The translations under genes and the position numbers were made by a program. DNA of 64,000 nt from the NCBI RefSeq assembly GCF_936916975.1, contig NZ_CAKZGO010000022.1, positions 148,807 to 212,806 on the forward strand. Reading direction: 5' to 3'. A model generated the notes under the pieces. That model searched no databases and was not told where the DNA came from. It was given only the letters and a program-made list of their open reading frames with translations. This document shows positions 41,318-50,375 of this stretch, piece after piece. How positions within the stretch are numbered: position 1 is the stretch's first letter; each line of letters opens with the position of its first letter. This stretch comes from an uncultured Dongia sp. Lineage in GTDB: Bacteria; Pseudomonadota; Alphaproteobacteria; Dongiales; Dongiaceae.

Positions 41318-43432
41318 ATGTCTGCTGTTTCGAAATCGGGGCGTATCGGCCTGCGCGCGCGCGTGATGCTGTCGGGTATTGCCGTTCTGCTGGTCGGAAT
41401 CGTCGGTGCCGGCGGTGCGGCAGGCTGGATGGCCTATAATCAGGCCAAGCGCGACGCTGCCGCCAATCTCAGCGCCATTGCGACGGGAACAGCCAGAGAG
41501 GTAACCGGCTTCATTCAGCCGGCTGTGGATGTGGCGGACACGATCGGTCGCGCCATGGAAGGCGGCAAGGCAACCGGCTTGCCCAGAACGGCCATCCAGG
41601 GCCTCATCGTGCCGATCGTCAAAGTGCATCCTGAAATCGTCGGCAGCACCGTAGCGTTTGAGCCCAACGGCTATGACAACAATGACGCGGCCTTCAAGGG
41701 CATCGCCCCGGAGCAGGATGCCGAAGGGCGTTTCGTGCCTTACTATTACAACAAGGCCGACGGCTCGATCGGCATCGACCCGCTCATCATGACGATCGAG
41801 GCTGGTATCGAGGGCTGGTATCTGGTGCCCTTGCAGGCCGGCCGCACGATGCTGACGCCGCCTTACATCTATCCGGTCGAGGGTGTCGACGTGCTGATGT
41901 CGACCATCAGCGTGCCGATGATGAGCGATGGCAAGGGCTTCGGCATTGCCACCATCGACCTGCCGCTGACCAAGGTCGCCGAGACGCTCAATGCCATCAA
42001 GCCGATGGGTGACGGCCGGGTCATGCTGCTCAGTCATGACGGCCAGTGGGCCGCAAATTCCGATGCCAAGCGCATTGGCCAGGTGATTGCCATGGAGAAG
42101 GATGCGGCATTCGAGCCGGAAGCCGACCTCAAGCCCATGTATGAGGCATTTCTCGCCAGCAAATCGACCGAGCCGGTGATGCAGATCGATGCCAGCGGCG
42201 AGCATTTCGTCGTGTTCGCGCCGATCAGCTTCCGGGGTCCTGCGGAGATCTGGACGCTGGTGATCGAAGTGCCCGTGGCGACTGTGCTCAAGGACGCCAA
42301 CAATCTCATCTATACGATTGTCGCCATCGTCGGCATCGCCTTGCTGCTGGGTGCCGTCATATTCGCCTGGGTCGGCAACCGCATCGCCAAACCGATTGTG
42401 GCTCTGGCACATGTCACCAGCGAAGTTGCCCATGGCAATTTCGGCGCTGTGGTGAAGGGTGCCGAACGCGGTGACGAGATCGGTGAACTTGCCCGCTCGG
42501 TCGAGGTGCTGAAGCAAGGTCAGGTCGACAAGCTGCATCTGGAGGAAGAACAGAAGAAGGCGTCGGAACGCGGCGAAATCGAAAAGCGCGCGGCGATGCA
42601 GAAGCTGGCGGACGGTTTCGAACGTTCGGTGAAAACGGTGGTGGACAGCGTCACCAAATCCGCGCAGCAATTGCAGACCCATGCCAAGTCGATGTCGGAT
42701 GTCGCGGAGAATGCGACGCAGAAGATCGGCGATGCGTCAGGCGCTACCGACAATGCCTCGGGCAGCGTCGATGCGGTGGCGGCGGCGGCGGAAGAACTCT
42801 CCGCCTCGATCAGCGAGATCAGCCGGCAGGTCGCCAGTTCCTCCGACGTCGCGCGCACCGCGGTGGGTGAGATCGGCAAGGCCAATGACACGATGAAGAA
42901 TCTGGTCGTGGTGTCGGCGCGCATCGGCGAAGTCGTGAAGCTGATCACGGCCATTGCCGAGCAGACCAATCTGCTGGCCCTCAACGCCACGATCGAGGCG
43001 GCGCGCGCCGGGGAAGCCGGCAAGGGCTTCGCCGTCGTTGCCAATGAGGTGAAGGCGCTGGCCAGCCAGACCACCAAAGCGACCGAAGGCATCTCGGTGG
43101 AAATCCAGGCGATCCAGAACTCGACCGACGGTGTGGCGCGGGCGATGGCGACCGTCACCAGCACGATCGAACGCATCGATGAAATCTCAAGCTCGATCGC
43201 GGCTGCCGTTGAAGAGCAATCGGCGGCGACGCGGGAGATTTCCAGCAACGCCCAGGCAGCGTCTGGCGGCACGCAATCGGTGCGGCAGAACATCAACGGC
43301 GTCGAGACTGCCGTGCGCTCGGCCCGCGATACCGCATCCGGCGTGCTCAGTGCTGCCGAGATGATGGCGGAGCAGGCGAAGTCCCTCAACCGCGAGGTAG
43401 AGTCCTTCATCGCCGAAGTGCGCGCCTCCTAA
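41318..43432 (+). CDS. Methyl-accepting chemotaxis protein with dCache sensor
   Basis: A 704-residue chemoreceptor. The first membrane helix ([25 protein letters not shown]) is followed by a periplasmic double-Cache domain of about 250 residues, with [16 protein letters not shown] and [37 protein letters not shown] typical of dCache_1. The second helix is [22 protein letters not shown], then a HAMP domain ([22 protein letters not shown]) and the signalling hairpin with tip [38 protein letters not shown] 41318 is chosen for the GGGAG five bases upstream; an in-frame ATG 39 bp earlier lacks one. dCache_1 ligands are often amino acids or amines. Confidence 0.93.
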   Translation: MSAVSKSGRIGLRARVMLSGIAVLLVGIVGAGGAAGWMAYNQAKRDAAANLSAIATGTAREVTGFIQPAVDVADTIGRAMEGGKATGLPRTAIQGLIVPIVKVHPEIVGSTVAFEPNGYDNNDAAFKGIAPEQDAEGRFVPYYYNKADGSIGIDPLIMTIEAGIEGWYLVPLQAGRTMLTPPYIYPVEGVDVLMSTISVPMMSDGKGFGIATIDLPLTKVAETLNAIKPMGDGRVMLLSHDGQWAANSDAKRIGQVIAMEKDAAFEPEADLKPMYEAFLASKSTEPVMQIDASGEHFVVFAPISFRGPAEIWTLVIEVPVATVLKDANNLIYTIVAIVGIALLLGAVIFAWVGNRIAKPIVALAHVTSEVAHGNFGAVVKGAERGDEIGELARSVEVLKQGQVDKLHLEEEQKKASERGEIEKRAAMQKLADGFERSVKTVVDSVTKSAQQLQTHAKSMSDVAENATQKIGDASGATDNASGSVDAVAAAAEELSASISEISRQVASSSDVARTAVGEIGKANDTMKNLVVVSARIGEVVKLITAIAEQTNLLALNATIEAARAGEAGKGFAVVANEVKALASQTTKATEGISVEIQAIQNSTDGVARAMATVTSTIERIDEISSSIAAAVEEQSAATREISSNAQAASGGTQSVRQNINGVETAVRSARDTASGVLSAAEMMAEQAKSLNREVESFIAEVRAS

Positions 43433-43503
43433 GATTTCCCTCGACCGGCATGCGTCACCTATCCTAGCCTCCAGCCCTGCATTTATCGGGTTGGAGGTCG
43501 GGG

Positions 43504-44427
43504 ATGGGGCGCGAGAAGATTGCCGTTATCGGCAACGGGATCATCGGGCATGGTGTGGCGCAGGTCTTCGCCAGTGCCGGGCATCCGGTGGTCATGATCG
43601 GGCGCAACCGCGCCAGCCTTGATGCCGCCATCGCCAAGATGGAAGCGAGCCTCGCCGATTTCGTGAAGCATGGCCTGTTTTCGGTCAACGAAGCCAAGGC
43701 GGTGCCGACGCGGGTGACGCTGAGTACCGATCTCAAGGATGCCGCGGATGCGGATCTGGTGATCGAGGCGGTGACTGAGGATCTGCCCCTCAAGCTCAAG
43801 ATCTTCGGTGAGTTGGACGGAATGTGTCCGCCCACGACAATTCTCGCCTCCTCAAGCGGCCAGCCGGCCAGCGCTCTCATCGAGAACGTCAAGCATCGTG
43901 GCCGGGTTATTGCGACACATTTCTGGTATCCGCCCCAGCTCATCCCGTTGGTCGAAATCTGCGGTGGGCCGTTCTGTGCGCCGGACGTACTCGCGCGCAC
44001 CGTGGCGCTCATCCGCGGCACGGGCAAGGAGCCGGTGGTGATCGAGAAGGAAGTGAAAGGCTTCATCGGCAACCGCCTGCAATTTGCGCTGCTGCGCGAG
44101 GCTTGGGCTCTCTGGGCTGACGGCATCGCCTCGGCCGAGGCGATCGATGCGGTGGTGCGCGCCTCCTTCGGCCGGCGCATCGGCATCACCGGGCCGATTG
44201 AATCGGCGGATATCGGTGGCCTGGCGACCATGGTCAATTTCGGCAACTCGCTCATTCCCGATCTCTCGACCGCATCCCAAGCGCCGGCCAAAGTGGCAGC
44301 GCAGGTGAAAGACGGCGGCATGCCCGGCATCTATGACTGGCATGAGCGCGATCCCGCGGCGTTGCGGGCGCAGCGCATGACGGAGTTGTTCCGTTGGCTC
44401 AAGGCCGACCGCGACGGCAAGAAATGA
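43504..44427 (+). CDS. 3-hydroxyacyl-CoA dehydrogenase family protein
   Basis: A 307-residue NAD-dependent dehydrogenase. The Rossmann motif is KIAVIGNGIIGHGVAQVFASAGHPVVMIGRN, followed by ADLVIEAVTEDLPLKLKIFGELD and the catalytic-histidine motif VIATHFWYPPQLIPLVEICGG (H in A-x-H-F-[WF]-x-P). The C-terminal dimerisation domain starts KGFIGNRLQFALLREAWALWADGIAS. The W-Y-P-P variant and single short C-domain place it nearer L-carnitine or L-gulonate dehydrogenases than fatty-acid FadB. It overlaps the next oxidase gene by 4 bp, so the two act in one catabolic step series. Confidence 0.85.
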   Translation: MGREKIAVIGNGIIGHGVAQVFASAGHPVVMIGRNRASLDAAIAKMEASLADFVKHGLFSVNEAKAVPTRVTLSTDLKDAADADLVIEAVTEDLPLKLKIFGELDGMCPPTTILASSSGQPASALIENVKHRGRVIATHFWYPPQLIPLVEICGGPFCAPDVLARTVALIRGTGKEPVVIEKEVKGFIGNRLQFALLREAWALWADGIASAEAIDAVVRASFGRRIGITGPIESADIGGLATMVNFGNSLIPDLSTASQAPAKVAAQVKDGGMPGIYDWHERDPAALRAQRMTELFRWLKADRDGKK

Positions 44428-45707
44428 GCATGATGAAGACGGATCCTTATTGGTGGGAAGCGGCGCCCCGCCCCGATATTGCTCGAAGCAATGTGCCGGC
44501 AAAAATCGACGTCGCCGTCGTCGGCTCCGGCTATACCGGCCTCATCGCTGCGTTGAAGCTGAGTGCTGCTGGACGATCGGTCGCCGTGTTCGACAGCGGT
44601 GCCATCGGTTCCGGGGCATCGAGCCGAAATTCCGGTTTCGTCGGCCGAACGCTTAAATATTCCTTTGGCGATCTGGTGAAGGCCAAGGGGTTATCGCACG
44701 CAATCGCGACCTATCAGGAAATGCAGGTGGCGTTCCGCGCGGTCGCCGACACGGTCGCCGAATACGGCATCGACTGCGCCTTCAAGGTCCATGGGCGGCT
44801 GATTGTGGCTGAAACCCCGCAGCAATATGAAGACCTCAACCGCGAATACGAATTGCGCCAGCTGCATCTGGGCTCGCCGTTCGAGACGCTGGACAAGTCG
44901 GCCCTGCTGCGCGAGATCGGCAGTCCGCGCTATCTGGGCGGTGTCGTGCTGCCGGATTTGGCCTCGATCCATCCCGGACTCTATCACCAGGGCCTGGTCA
45001 ACGCGGCGCTGGCACGGGGCGTCGCCCTCCACCCTTTCACGCGGGTCGGCAAGCTCATACCGCAAGCACAGGGCTTCGCGGTCGAGACGGCGCGCGGGAA
45101 TTTGGCCGCGCGCGATGTCATCATGGCGACCAACGGCTATACCGATGGCCTACTGCCCTGGCTGCAGCGGCGATTGATCCCGTTCGATGCCTGGCAGATG
45201 GCGACGGAAGAACTACCGGCGGGTCTCATCAACCAGCTGCTGCCCAAGGATCGTACCTATATCGACTCTTACATGAACATCGATGCGATCCGCCGCTCGC
45301 CGGACGGTAGCCGCATCCTCTATTGCGGCAAGACGGGTCAGCGCAGTGACCAGGTGACCATGGGCCGGCGCCTCTCAGCCGAGTTACGCGCGGTGTTTCC
45401 GGATCTCGGTGACGTCGGCGTGTCGCATAGCTGGACCGGCCGATGTGCGGCGACTTTCGACCTGCTGCCCCATCTTGGCACCCAAGACGGCATTCATTAT
45501 GCGGTCGGCTATTGCTTCGCCGGCCTGCCGATGGGGTCGCATTTCGGGCGTTTGCTGGCGCAACGCATCTTGACGCCGGGCGTGGTGAAGTCGGTCTTTG
45601 CCGATCAGGCCTTCAAGACGGTGCCGTTCTATCAAGGCAACAACTGGTTCGTGCCCTGGATGATGCGCTATTACGACCTCAAGGAAGGCAAGCGGCAAGT
45701 CGCCTAG
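44424..45707 (+). CDS. FAD-dependent oxidase (DAO family), coupled to a dehydrogenase
   Basis: A 427-residue flavoprotein of the PuuB/OrdL type. It begins DPYWWEAAPRPDIA, the signature start of gamma-glutamylputrescine-oxidase-like enzymes, then VDVAVVGSGYTGLIAALKLSAAGRSVAVFDS-type FAD motif (here IDVAVVGSGYTGLIAALKL) and GSGASSRNSGFVGRT. The C-terminus has HYAVGYCFAGLPMGSHFGRLLAQ. It probably oxidises an amine or N-methyl group with O2 or a quinone as acceptor. ATG 44424 overlaps the upstream stop (ATGA). It converges with an acyltransferase gene with 4 bp overlap. Confidence 0.85.
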   Translation: MSMMKTDPYWWEAAPRPDIARSNVPAKIDVAVVGSGYTGLIAALKLSAAGRSVAVFDSGAIGSGASSRNSGFVGRTLKYSFGDLVKAKGLSHAIATYQEMQVAFRAVADTVAEYGIDCAFKVHGRLIVAETPQQYEDLNREYELRQLHLGSPFETLDKSALLREIGSPRYLGGVVLPDLASIHPGLYHQGLVNAALARGVALHPFTRVGKLIPQAQGFAVETARGNLAARDVIMATNGYTDGLLPWLQRRLIPFDAWQMATEELPAGLINQLLPKDRTYIDSYMNIDAIRRSPDGSRILYCGKTGQRSDQVTMGRRLSAELRAVFPDLGDVGVSHSWTGRCAATFDLLPHLGTQDGIHYAVGYCFAGLPMGSHFGRLLAQRILTPGVVKSVFADQAFKTVPFYQGNNWFVPWMMRYYDLKEGKRQVA

Positions 45708-46609
45708 GCGATGATGCCCGTGCTGCCCGGCCGCGTGGCCGGATTGCCAAGCCATTCCGTGCGCTGGCGCAGATGCCGGCTGAGCTCATGGGGATCGCGC
45801 AAGGGCTCGATTAGGCTATAGGGCATGACATCGCCGATCGAGACCTTAAACTGGGTCCCGATCTTGTTGGCGACTTCATGCAGCAGCAGCGCCAGGCGCG
45901 CTGTCATGCTGATATGGCTGGCGATCTGGAACAGGCGGCTGTTCTGGCCGTGGAAGAACATCGGCACCACATCGGCGCGTGCGGCATGGATGAGCCGCGC
46001 CGTGAACGGCTTCCAGTCGAGATCGACTGCCTGCTTGGCAAACGGCGTCGGCGTGGTGGCGACGCCGCCCGCCGGGAAGACGATCAGGCAGCCACCTTCG
46101 ACGATATGTTTGCGCGCAAGAACACGGGTCTTCAGCGTGGTCGCCTTTGCCTCAGGCCCGGGATCAAAATCGATGGGCAGGATATAGCGCTGGATTGCGG
46201 CATCCGGCGGATAGAGCCGCGCATTGGTCAGGACCTTGAAATCGTCACGCACACGGTTGGCGAGATGGCCGATCAGCAGGCCGTCGACCAGGCCGAAGGG
46301 ATGGTTGGCGATGATCACCAGGGGGCCCGCGGCCGGCAGCTGCGCCAGTTTCGCGGCATCGTAGTCGATCTGCAGCTGCAGGAGACGGAGCGCCGCGTCC
46401 CAGAACTCCGTGGAGCCACTCATTTCGGCCTGATAGAGATCGTAGAGGCGTTTGAGGCGGAGCTGGCCGCTCAGGATCTCGATGGCGCGGATGGAAAGAC
46501 GCGCCAAGGGCGTGTCATAGGCGCTGGCATAGGTGAGGGAGAGGCTGCTCATCCAACCCTGATAGCGCGCCAGAGTTGCGGGGAGGTCGCAAACGCATGA
46601 ACTTGCCAT
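45704..46609 (-). CDS. Lysophospholipid acyltransferase-like protein (PlsC/OlsA family)
   Basis: A 301-residue membrane-associated acyltransferase. The catalytic block is VIIANHPFGLVDGLLIGHL, a variant of NHx4D with one extra spacing found in the hemolysin/OlsA-like branch. Other conserved blocks are LYPPDAAIQRYILPIDFD, GGCLIVFPAGGVATT (F-P-x-G) and DVVPMFFHGQNSRLFQ. It should acylate a lysophospholipid or lyso-ornithine lipid. The N-terminal SSLSLTYASAYDTPLARLSIRAIEILSGQ is helical. The start at 46609 lacks a strong Shine-Dalgarno site; ATG 46552 is an alternative. Confidence 0.78.
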   Translation of the reverse strand: MASSCVCDLPATLARYQGWMSSLSLTYASAYDTPLARLSIRAIEILSGQLRLKRLYDLYQAEMSGSTEFWDAALRLLQLQIDYDAAKLAQLPAAGPLVIIANHPFGLVDGLLIGHLANRVRDDFKVLTNARLYPPDAAIQRYILPIDFDPGPEAKATTLKTRVLARKHIVEGGCLIVFPAGGVATTPTPFAKQAVDLDWKPFTARLIHAARADVVPMFFHGQNSRLFQIASHISMTARLALLLHEVANKIGTQFKVSIGDVMPYSLIEPLRDPHELSRHLRQRTEWLGNPATRPGSTGIIA

Positions 46610-46717
46610 GACAGGCTTTGGCAGCCGGCACTAGCCCGACGCCCCTAAATACCTGCAATTGGCGGGGTTTTCGGGAGATCAGGCGCGGTCTTGCGTTCCG
46701 GCGCCCTTTCGCTATTG

Positions 46718-48151
46718 ATGGGGAAAGCACGAGAAAGCAGCCACCGGGACGGAAACCACGTGACGCAAGAAGCCAGCCGCAAGCTCCATGAACAGCCCCA
46801 GGATCCGGAGTTCGGGCCGTGGCTAGCGCAGGCGTCGGTGCTGATCGTCGATGACGAGCCCGGCATGCGCAATTTCCTGCTGCGCACCCTGGGGCCGCGC
46901 TGCAAGCGGATCGAGGAGGCATCTGATACCGAGGAAGCCAGCCGCAAGCTCGACGCGCAGCATTTCGACGTGGTGATCCTCGACAACATCATGCCGGGCA
47001 AGAACGGCGTCGAGTGGCTGGCCGAGCAGCGCGCGGTCGGCTTTTTCGCCAACGCGATCCTGATGACAGCCTATGCCGATCTCGACACGGCGATCCAGGC
47101 CCTACGCGCGGGGGCGGTCGACTTCGTGCTGAAGCCGTTCCGCTCCAACCAGATCCTCAATGCCGTGGCGCGCTGCCTTGATCGCAGTCGGCTGCAGCGG
47201 GAAAACTACGTGCTGCGCTATGAATTGCGTGCCTCCTCGGACCACATGCTGCTGCGCGACAAGCTGATCGGGCAATCCGTCGCCGTCAGACAGGTGCGCG
47301 AGAAGATCGCGCGCGTAGCGCCTTTGCCCACGACCGTGCTGCTGACCGGCCAGTCCGGCACCGGCAAGGAAGTGGCAGCGCGCTCGCTTCATGCGCTCTC
47401 CGACCGGGCCGAGAAACCCTTCGTGCCGGTCAATTGCGCGGCCATACCGCCGGAGATGATCGAAAGCGAATTGTTCGGCCATCTCAAAGGGGCGTTCACC
47501 GGCGCGGTCAGTTCGCGCGAAGGGCTGTTCATGCATGCCCAGGGCGGCACGCTGTTTCTGGATGAGATCGGCGAATTGCCGCTCAACCTGCAAAGCAAGC
47601 TGTTGCGCGTGCTGGAGGATCGCCGCGTGCGGCCGGTGGGGTCGGAGCGCGAGATCCCAGTCGATCTGCGGTTGATCTTTGCCACCAACGTCTCGCTCGA
47701 GGCCGAGGTCGAGAAGGGCCGTTTCCGTGCCGATCTTTTCTACCGGCTCAATGTCATGCAGATCCATCTGCCGCCGCTGAAAGAGCGCGGCGACGATGTG
47801 CAGGAATTGGCGACCCTGTTCATGAGCAAGCTCTCCCAGCAGCTTGGCATGCCGCCGGTGGCGATCGAACCCTCCGTGCGGGCGGCCTTTGCGCGCTATG
47901 ACTGGCCGGGCAATGTGCGCGAACTGCGCAATCTCATCGAACGCTCGCTGATCCTGGGCGAGATCCCCGACGAGTTCCGCGCTCTGGGCGCCGGGCCGGT
48001 GCCGTCGGCCGCCGAAAGCCTGCAGGAGATTGAACGGCGCCACATCATGGCTGTCCTGCAGGAGGCCAACGGCAACCGTGTCGAGGCCGCGCGGCGGCTG
48101 GGTGTGTCCCGAAAGACCATCGACCGTAAATGCGCGATGTGGAATGTCTAA
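46718..48151 (+). CDS. NtrC-type sigma-54 dependent response regulator
   Basis: A response regulator/AAA+ activator of 477 residues. The receiver has the acidic pair in VLIVDDEPGM, phosphoacceptor Asp89 in VVILDNIMPGKNG and KPF. The sigma-54 AAA+ domain has Walker A LLTGQSGTGKEVAA, the GAFTGA loop (HLKGAFTGAVSS), Walker B GTLFLDEIGELP and the R-finger region. The C-terminal Fis-type HTH is HIMAVLQEANGNRVEAARRLGVSRKTIDRKC. The start is uncertain between ATG 46718 and GTG 46760. It overlaps the kinase gene by 8 bp and probably controls the transporter downstream. Confidence 0.93.
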   Translation: MGKARESSHRDGNHVTQEASRKLHEQPQDPEFGPWLAQASVLIVDDEPGMRNFLLRTLGPRCKRIEEASDTEEASRKLDAQHFDVVILDNIMPGKNGVEWLAEQRAVGFFANAILMTAYADLDTAIQALRAGAVDFVLKPFRSNQILNAVARCLDRSRLQRENYVLRYELRASSDHMLLRDKLIGQSVAVRQVREKIARVAPLPTTVLLTGQSGTGKEVAARSLHALSDRAEKPFVPVNCAAIPPEMIESELFGHLKGAFTGAVSSREGLFMHAQGGTLFLDEIGELPLNLQSKLLRVLEDRRVRPVGSEREIPVDLRLIFATNVSLEAEVEKGRFRADLFYRLNVMQIHLPPLKERGDDVQELATLFMSKLSQQLGMPPVAIEPSVRAAFARYDWPGNVRELRNLIERSLILGEIPDEFRALGAGPVPSAAESLQEIERRHIMAVLQEANGNRVEAARRLGVSRKTIDRKCAMWNV

Positions 48152-50153
48152 AGGGGCACCCGGTCATGGCGTGCGGTCGGTTCGCTACCGCATCCTCGCC
48201 ATCGCTTTGCTGCCGACCCTCGTTATCCTACCGCTGCTGCTTGGCATCACCATGGTGCGGTGGAATGCGAAATTCGATTCGCTGCTGATTTCGAAGGTCA
48301 ATGGCGACCTCACCATCGCGCATCAATATCTGGCACGCATCCTCGAAAACACCGGCGACCATGTGCGGGCGCTGGGCAATTCGGCGCAGTTTCGCGACAC
48401 CTTGGTCAGCAGAGATGCCACCGCGCTGCCGGCATTTCTGGAGCAGAGTCGGCAGGATCTCGGGCTGGATTTCCTGGCCCTGGTCGATGCGCAAGGCCAG
48501 GTGACGGCGGCGGCGCAACGGCTCACTGGAAATGCGCGCACGGATTGGCCAGTGGTGACCTCGGCGCTGGCCGGGGCGGCGTCGACGGCCATCGACATCT
48601 TTACCAACGAAGAACTGGCAGCGTTGTCACCGGCGTTGGCGCACCGCGCGCGGCTGGATCTGGTCATGACACCCAATGCCGTACCGACCGATCGGTTGAG
48701 CGAAACCCAGGGCATGGTGATTCATTCGGCGAGCCCGGTCACGCTGGATGACGCTGCGGGATCGGCCTTGGTCGGAGGTATTCTGCTCAATCAGAATCTG
48801 GTCTTCATCGACACCATCAACGATCTCGTCTACCGCGAGGCCAGCCTGCCAGAAGGCAGCCAGGGAACGGCCACCCTGTTCCTCGATGATGTCCGCATCA
48901 GCACCAATGTGCGGCTGTTCGAAGGGCGCCGCGCGCTGGGCACGCGCGTCTCAGGCGCGGTTCGCGAAACAGTGCTGGGGCAAGGCAAGGTCTGGCTCGA
49001 CAGCGCCTTCGTGGTCAATGACTGGTACATCTCGGCCTATGAACCGATCGTCGACAGCTTCGGCAAGCGCGTCGGTATGCTCTATGTGGGCTTCCTCGAA
49101 GCGCCGTTCACGCAAGCTAAATATGTGACCCTGGCCACCATCATCGCCGCCTTCCTGGTGGTGACGGCGCTCAGCGTGCCGCTGTTCCTGCGTTGGGCGC
49201 GCGGCATTTTCAGGCCACTGGAGCGCATGACTGCGACCATCACGCAAGTGGAGAGCGGCGATCTTGGCGCCCGCACCGGCGTCAATGTGGTGAAGGACGA
49301 GATCGGTCGCGTGGCGCTTCATCTCGACGATCTCCTTGACCAGCTGCAGGTGCGCGACCGGAAACTCCGCGATTGGAACGAGGAACTTAACCGCCGCGTG
49401 GAGGAACGGACGCAGGAACTGCAACTCGCCAACCGCCAGCTAGAGGCGACCACCAAGCAGCTGATCATGTCGGAGAAGCTGGCGGCGATCGGCGAGATCA
49501 CGGCGGGTGTGGCGCATGAGATCAACAATCCCATCGCCGTCATGCAGGGCAATCTTGAGGTGGCACGCAACCTCATCGGCACCCATGGCGATGTCGCCAA
49601 GACCGAGTTCCGCCTGCTCGACGAACAGATCCAGCGCATCAGCCAGATCGTCACCAAGCTGCTGCAGTTTGCCAAGCCGGAGGAATATGCCGGCTATGTC
49701 GAGCGGCATGCGCCGGCGGAGGTGATCTCGGATTGCCTGCCCTTGGTGCAGCATCTCCTCAACAAGGCGGCGATCAACGTGGCCCGCGAGCATCGCGCCA
49801 CGCGCCGCGTGCTGATGAACCGGACCGAATTGCAGCAGGTGCTGGTCAATCTCATTGTCAATGCGATCCATGCCATGCCGGAGGGCGGCATGCTCACCTT
49901 GCGCGATGTGGACGAGGACCGCGACGGCAAGCCCGGCCTGCTGATCGACATCAGCGATACCGGGACCGGTATGGCGCCGGACGTCCTCGCCAAAGTGTTC
50001 GATCCATTCTTCACGACGAAGCGGCGGGAAGGGACGGGACTTGGCCTTTCCATCAGCCAGACGCTGGTGACGCGGCAAGGCGGCAAGATTGCGGTCGAGA
50101 GCGAGCTCGGGCGCGGCACCACCTTCACCATCTGGCTGCCGGAAGCCACATAG
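48144..50153 (+). CDS. Membrane histidine kinase with periplasmic Cache domain
   Basis: A 669-residue kinase, partner of the upstream NtrC-type regulator. A membrane helix (ILAIALLPTLVILPLLLGITMV) precedes about 300 periplasmic residues with a Cache-type fold (MYGMLYVGF-like segment GKRVGMLYVGFLEAPF at its end). The second helix (LATIIAAFLVVTALSVPLFL) is followed by HAMP, a coiled coil, and the H-box ITAGVAHEINNPIAVMQG (phospho-acceptor His458). The N-box is LVNLIVNAIHAMPEGG and the G-boxes are DTGTGM and GTGLGLSISQTL. Its start overlaps the regulator's 3' end. The stop codon adjoins the activator sites for the next gene. Confidence 0.92.
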   Translation: MSKGAPGHGVRSVRYRILAIALLPTLVILPLLLGITMVRWNAKFDSLLISKVNGDLTIAHQYLARILENTGDHVRALGNSAQFRDTLVSRDATALPAFLEQSRQDLGLDFLALVDAQGQVTAAAQRLTGNARTDWPVVTSALAGAASTAIDIFTNEELAALSPALAHRARLDLVMTPNAVPTDRLSETQGMVIHSASPVTLDDAAGSALVGGILLNQNLVFIDTINDLVYREASLPEGSQGTATLFLDDVRISTNVRLFEGRRALGTRVSGAVRETVLGQGKVWLDSAFVVNDWYISAYEPIVDSFGKRVGMLYVGFLEAPFTQAKYVTLATIIAAFLVVTALSVPLFLRWARGIFRPLERMTATITQVESGDLGARTGVNVVKDEIGRVALHLDDLLDQLQVRDRKLRDWNEELNRRVEERTQELQLANRQLEATTKQLIMSEKLAAIGEITAGVAHEINNPIAVMQGNLEVARNLIGTHGDVAKTEFRLLDEQIQRISQIVTKLLQFAKPEEYAGYVERHAPAEVISDCLPLVQHLLNKAAINVAREHRATRRVLMNRTELQQVLVNLIVNAIHAMPEGGMLTLRDVDEDRDGKPGLLIDISDTGTGMAPDVLAKVFDPFFTTKRREGTGLGLSISQTLVTRQGGKIAVESELGRGTTFTIWLPEAT

Positions 50154-50189
50154 GGACATTCTGTCCCGCGGGTTTGGACATTATGTCCA
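50153..50189 (+). promoter_or_regulatory. Twin palindromic upstream activator sites
   Basis: GGGACA-TTC-TGTCCC (50153-50167) and TGGACA-TTA-TGTCCA (50175-50189) are perfect 15-bp palindromes sharing GGACATT(C/A)TGTCC, with centres 22 bp apart (two helical turns). They sit about 55-90 bp upstream of the -24 element, the normal spot for an NtrC-type activator's enhancer sites. Confidence 0.8.
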
Positions 50190-50241
50190 TTCACGTCGTC
50201 TATGTCGCAATAACCGATTGAAATTACGCGCCTTCGTGCCT

Positions 50242-50257
50242 TGGCACATGACTTGCG
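50242..50257 (+). promoter_or_regulatory. Sigma-54 (-24/-12) promoter of the transporter
   Basis: TGGCAC-ATGAC-TTGCG matches the consensus TGGCAC-N5-TTGCW, with GG and GC exactly 10 bp apart. It is followed by a leader of about 120 bases to the start codon at 50376. Confidence 0.85.
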
Positions 50258-50375
50258 GTTGGACCTCTGCGAGCAAAGGGGAGAACCGCCGGATCAATCG
50301 ATGCCGGCTTCTGTCGCAACACCAAAAGCAACAACAAAGCCGACCGGGATCACCCGGCGGGATGGGAGAATTGTC

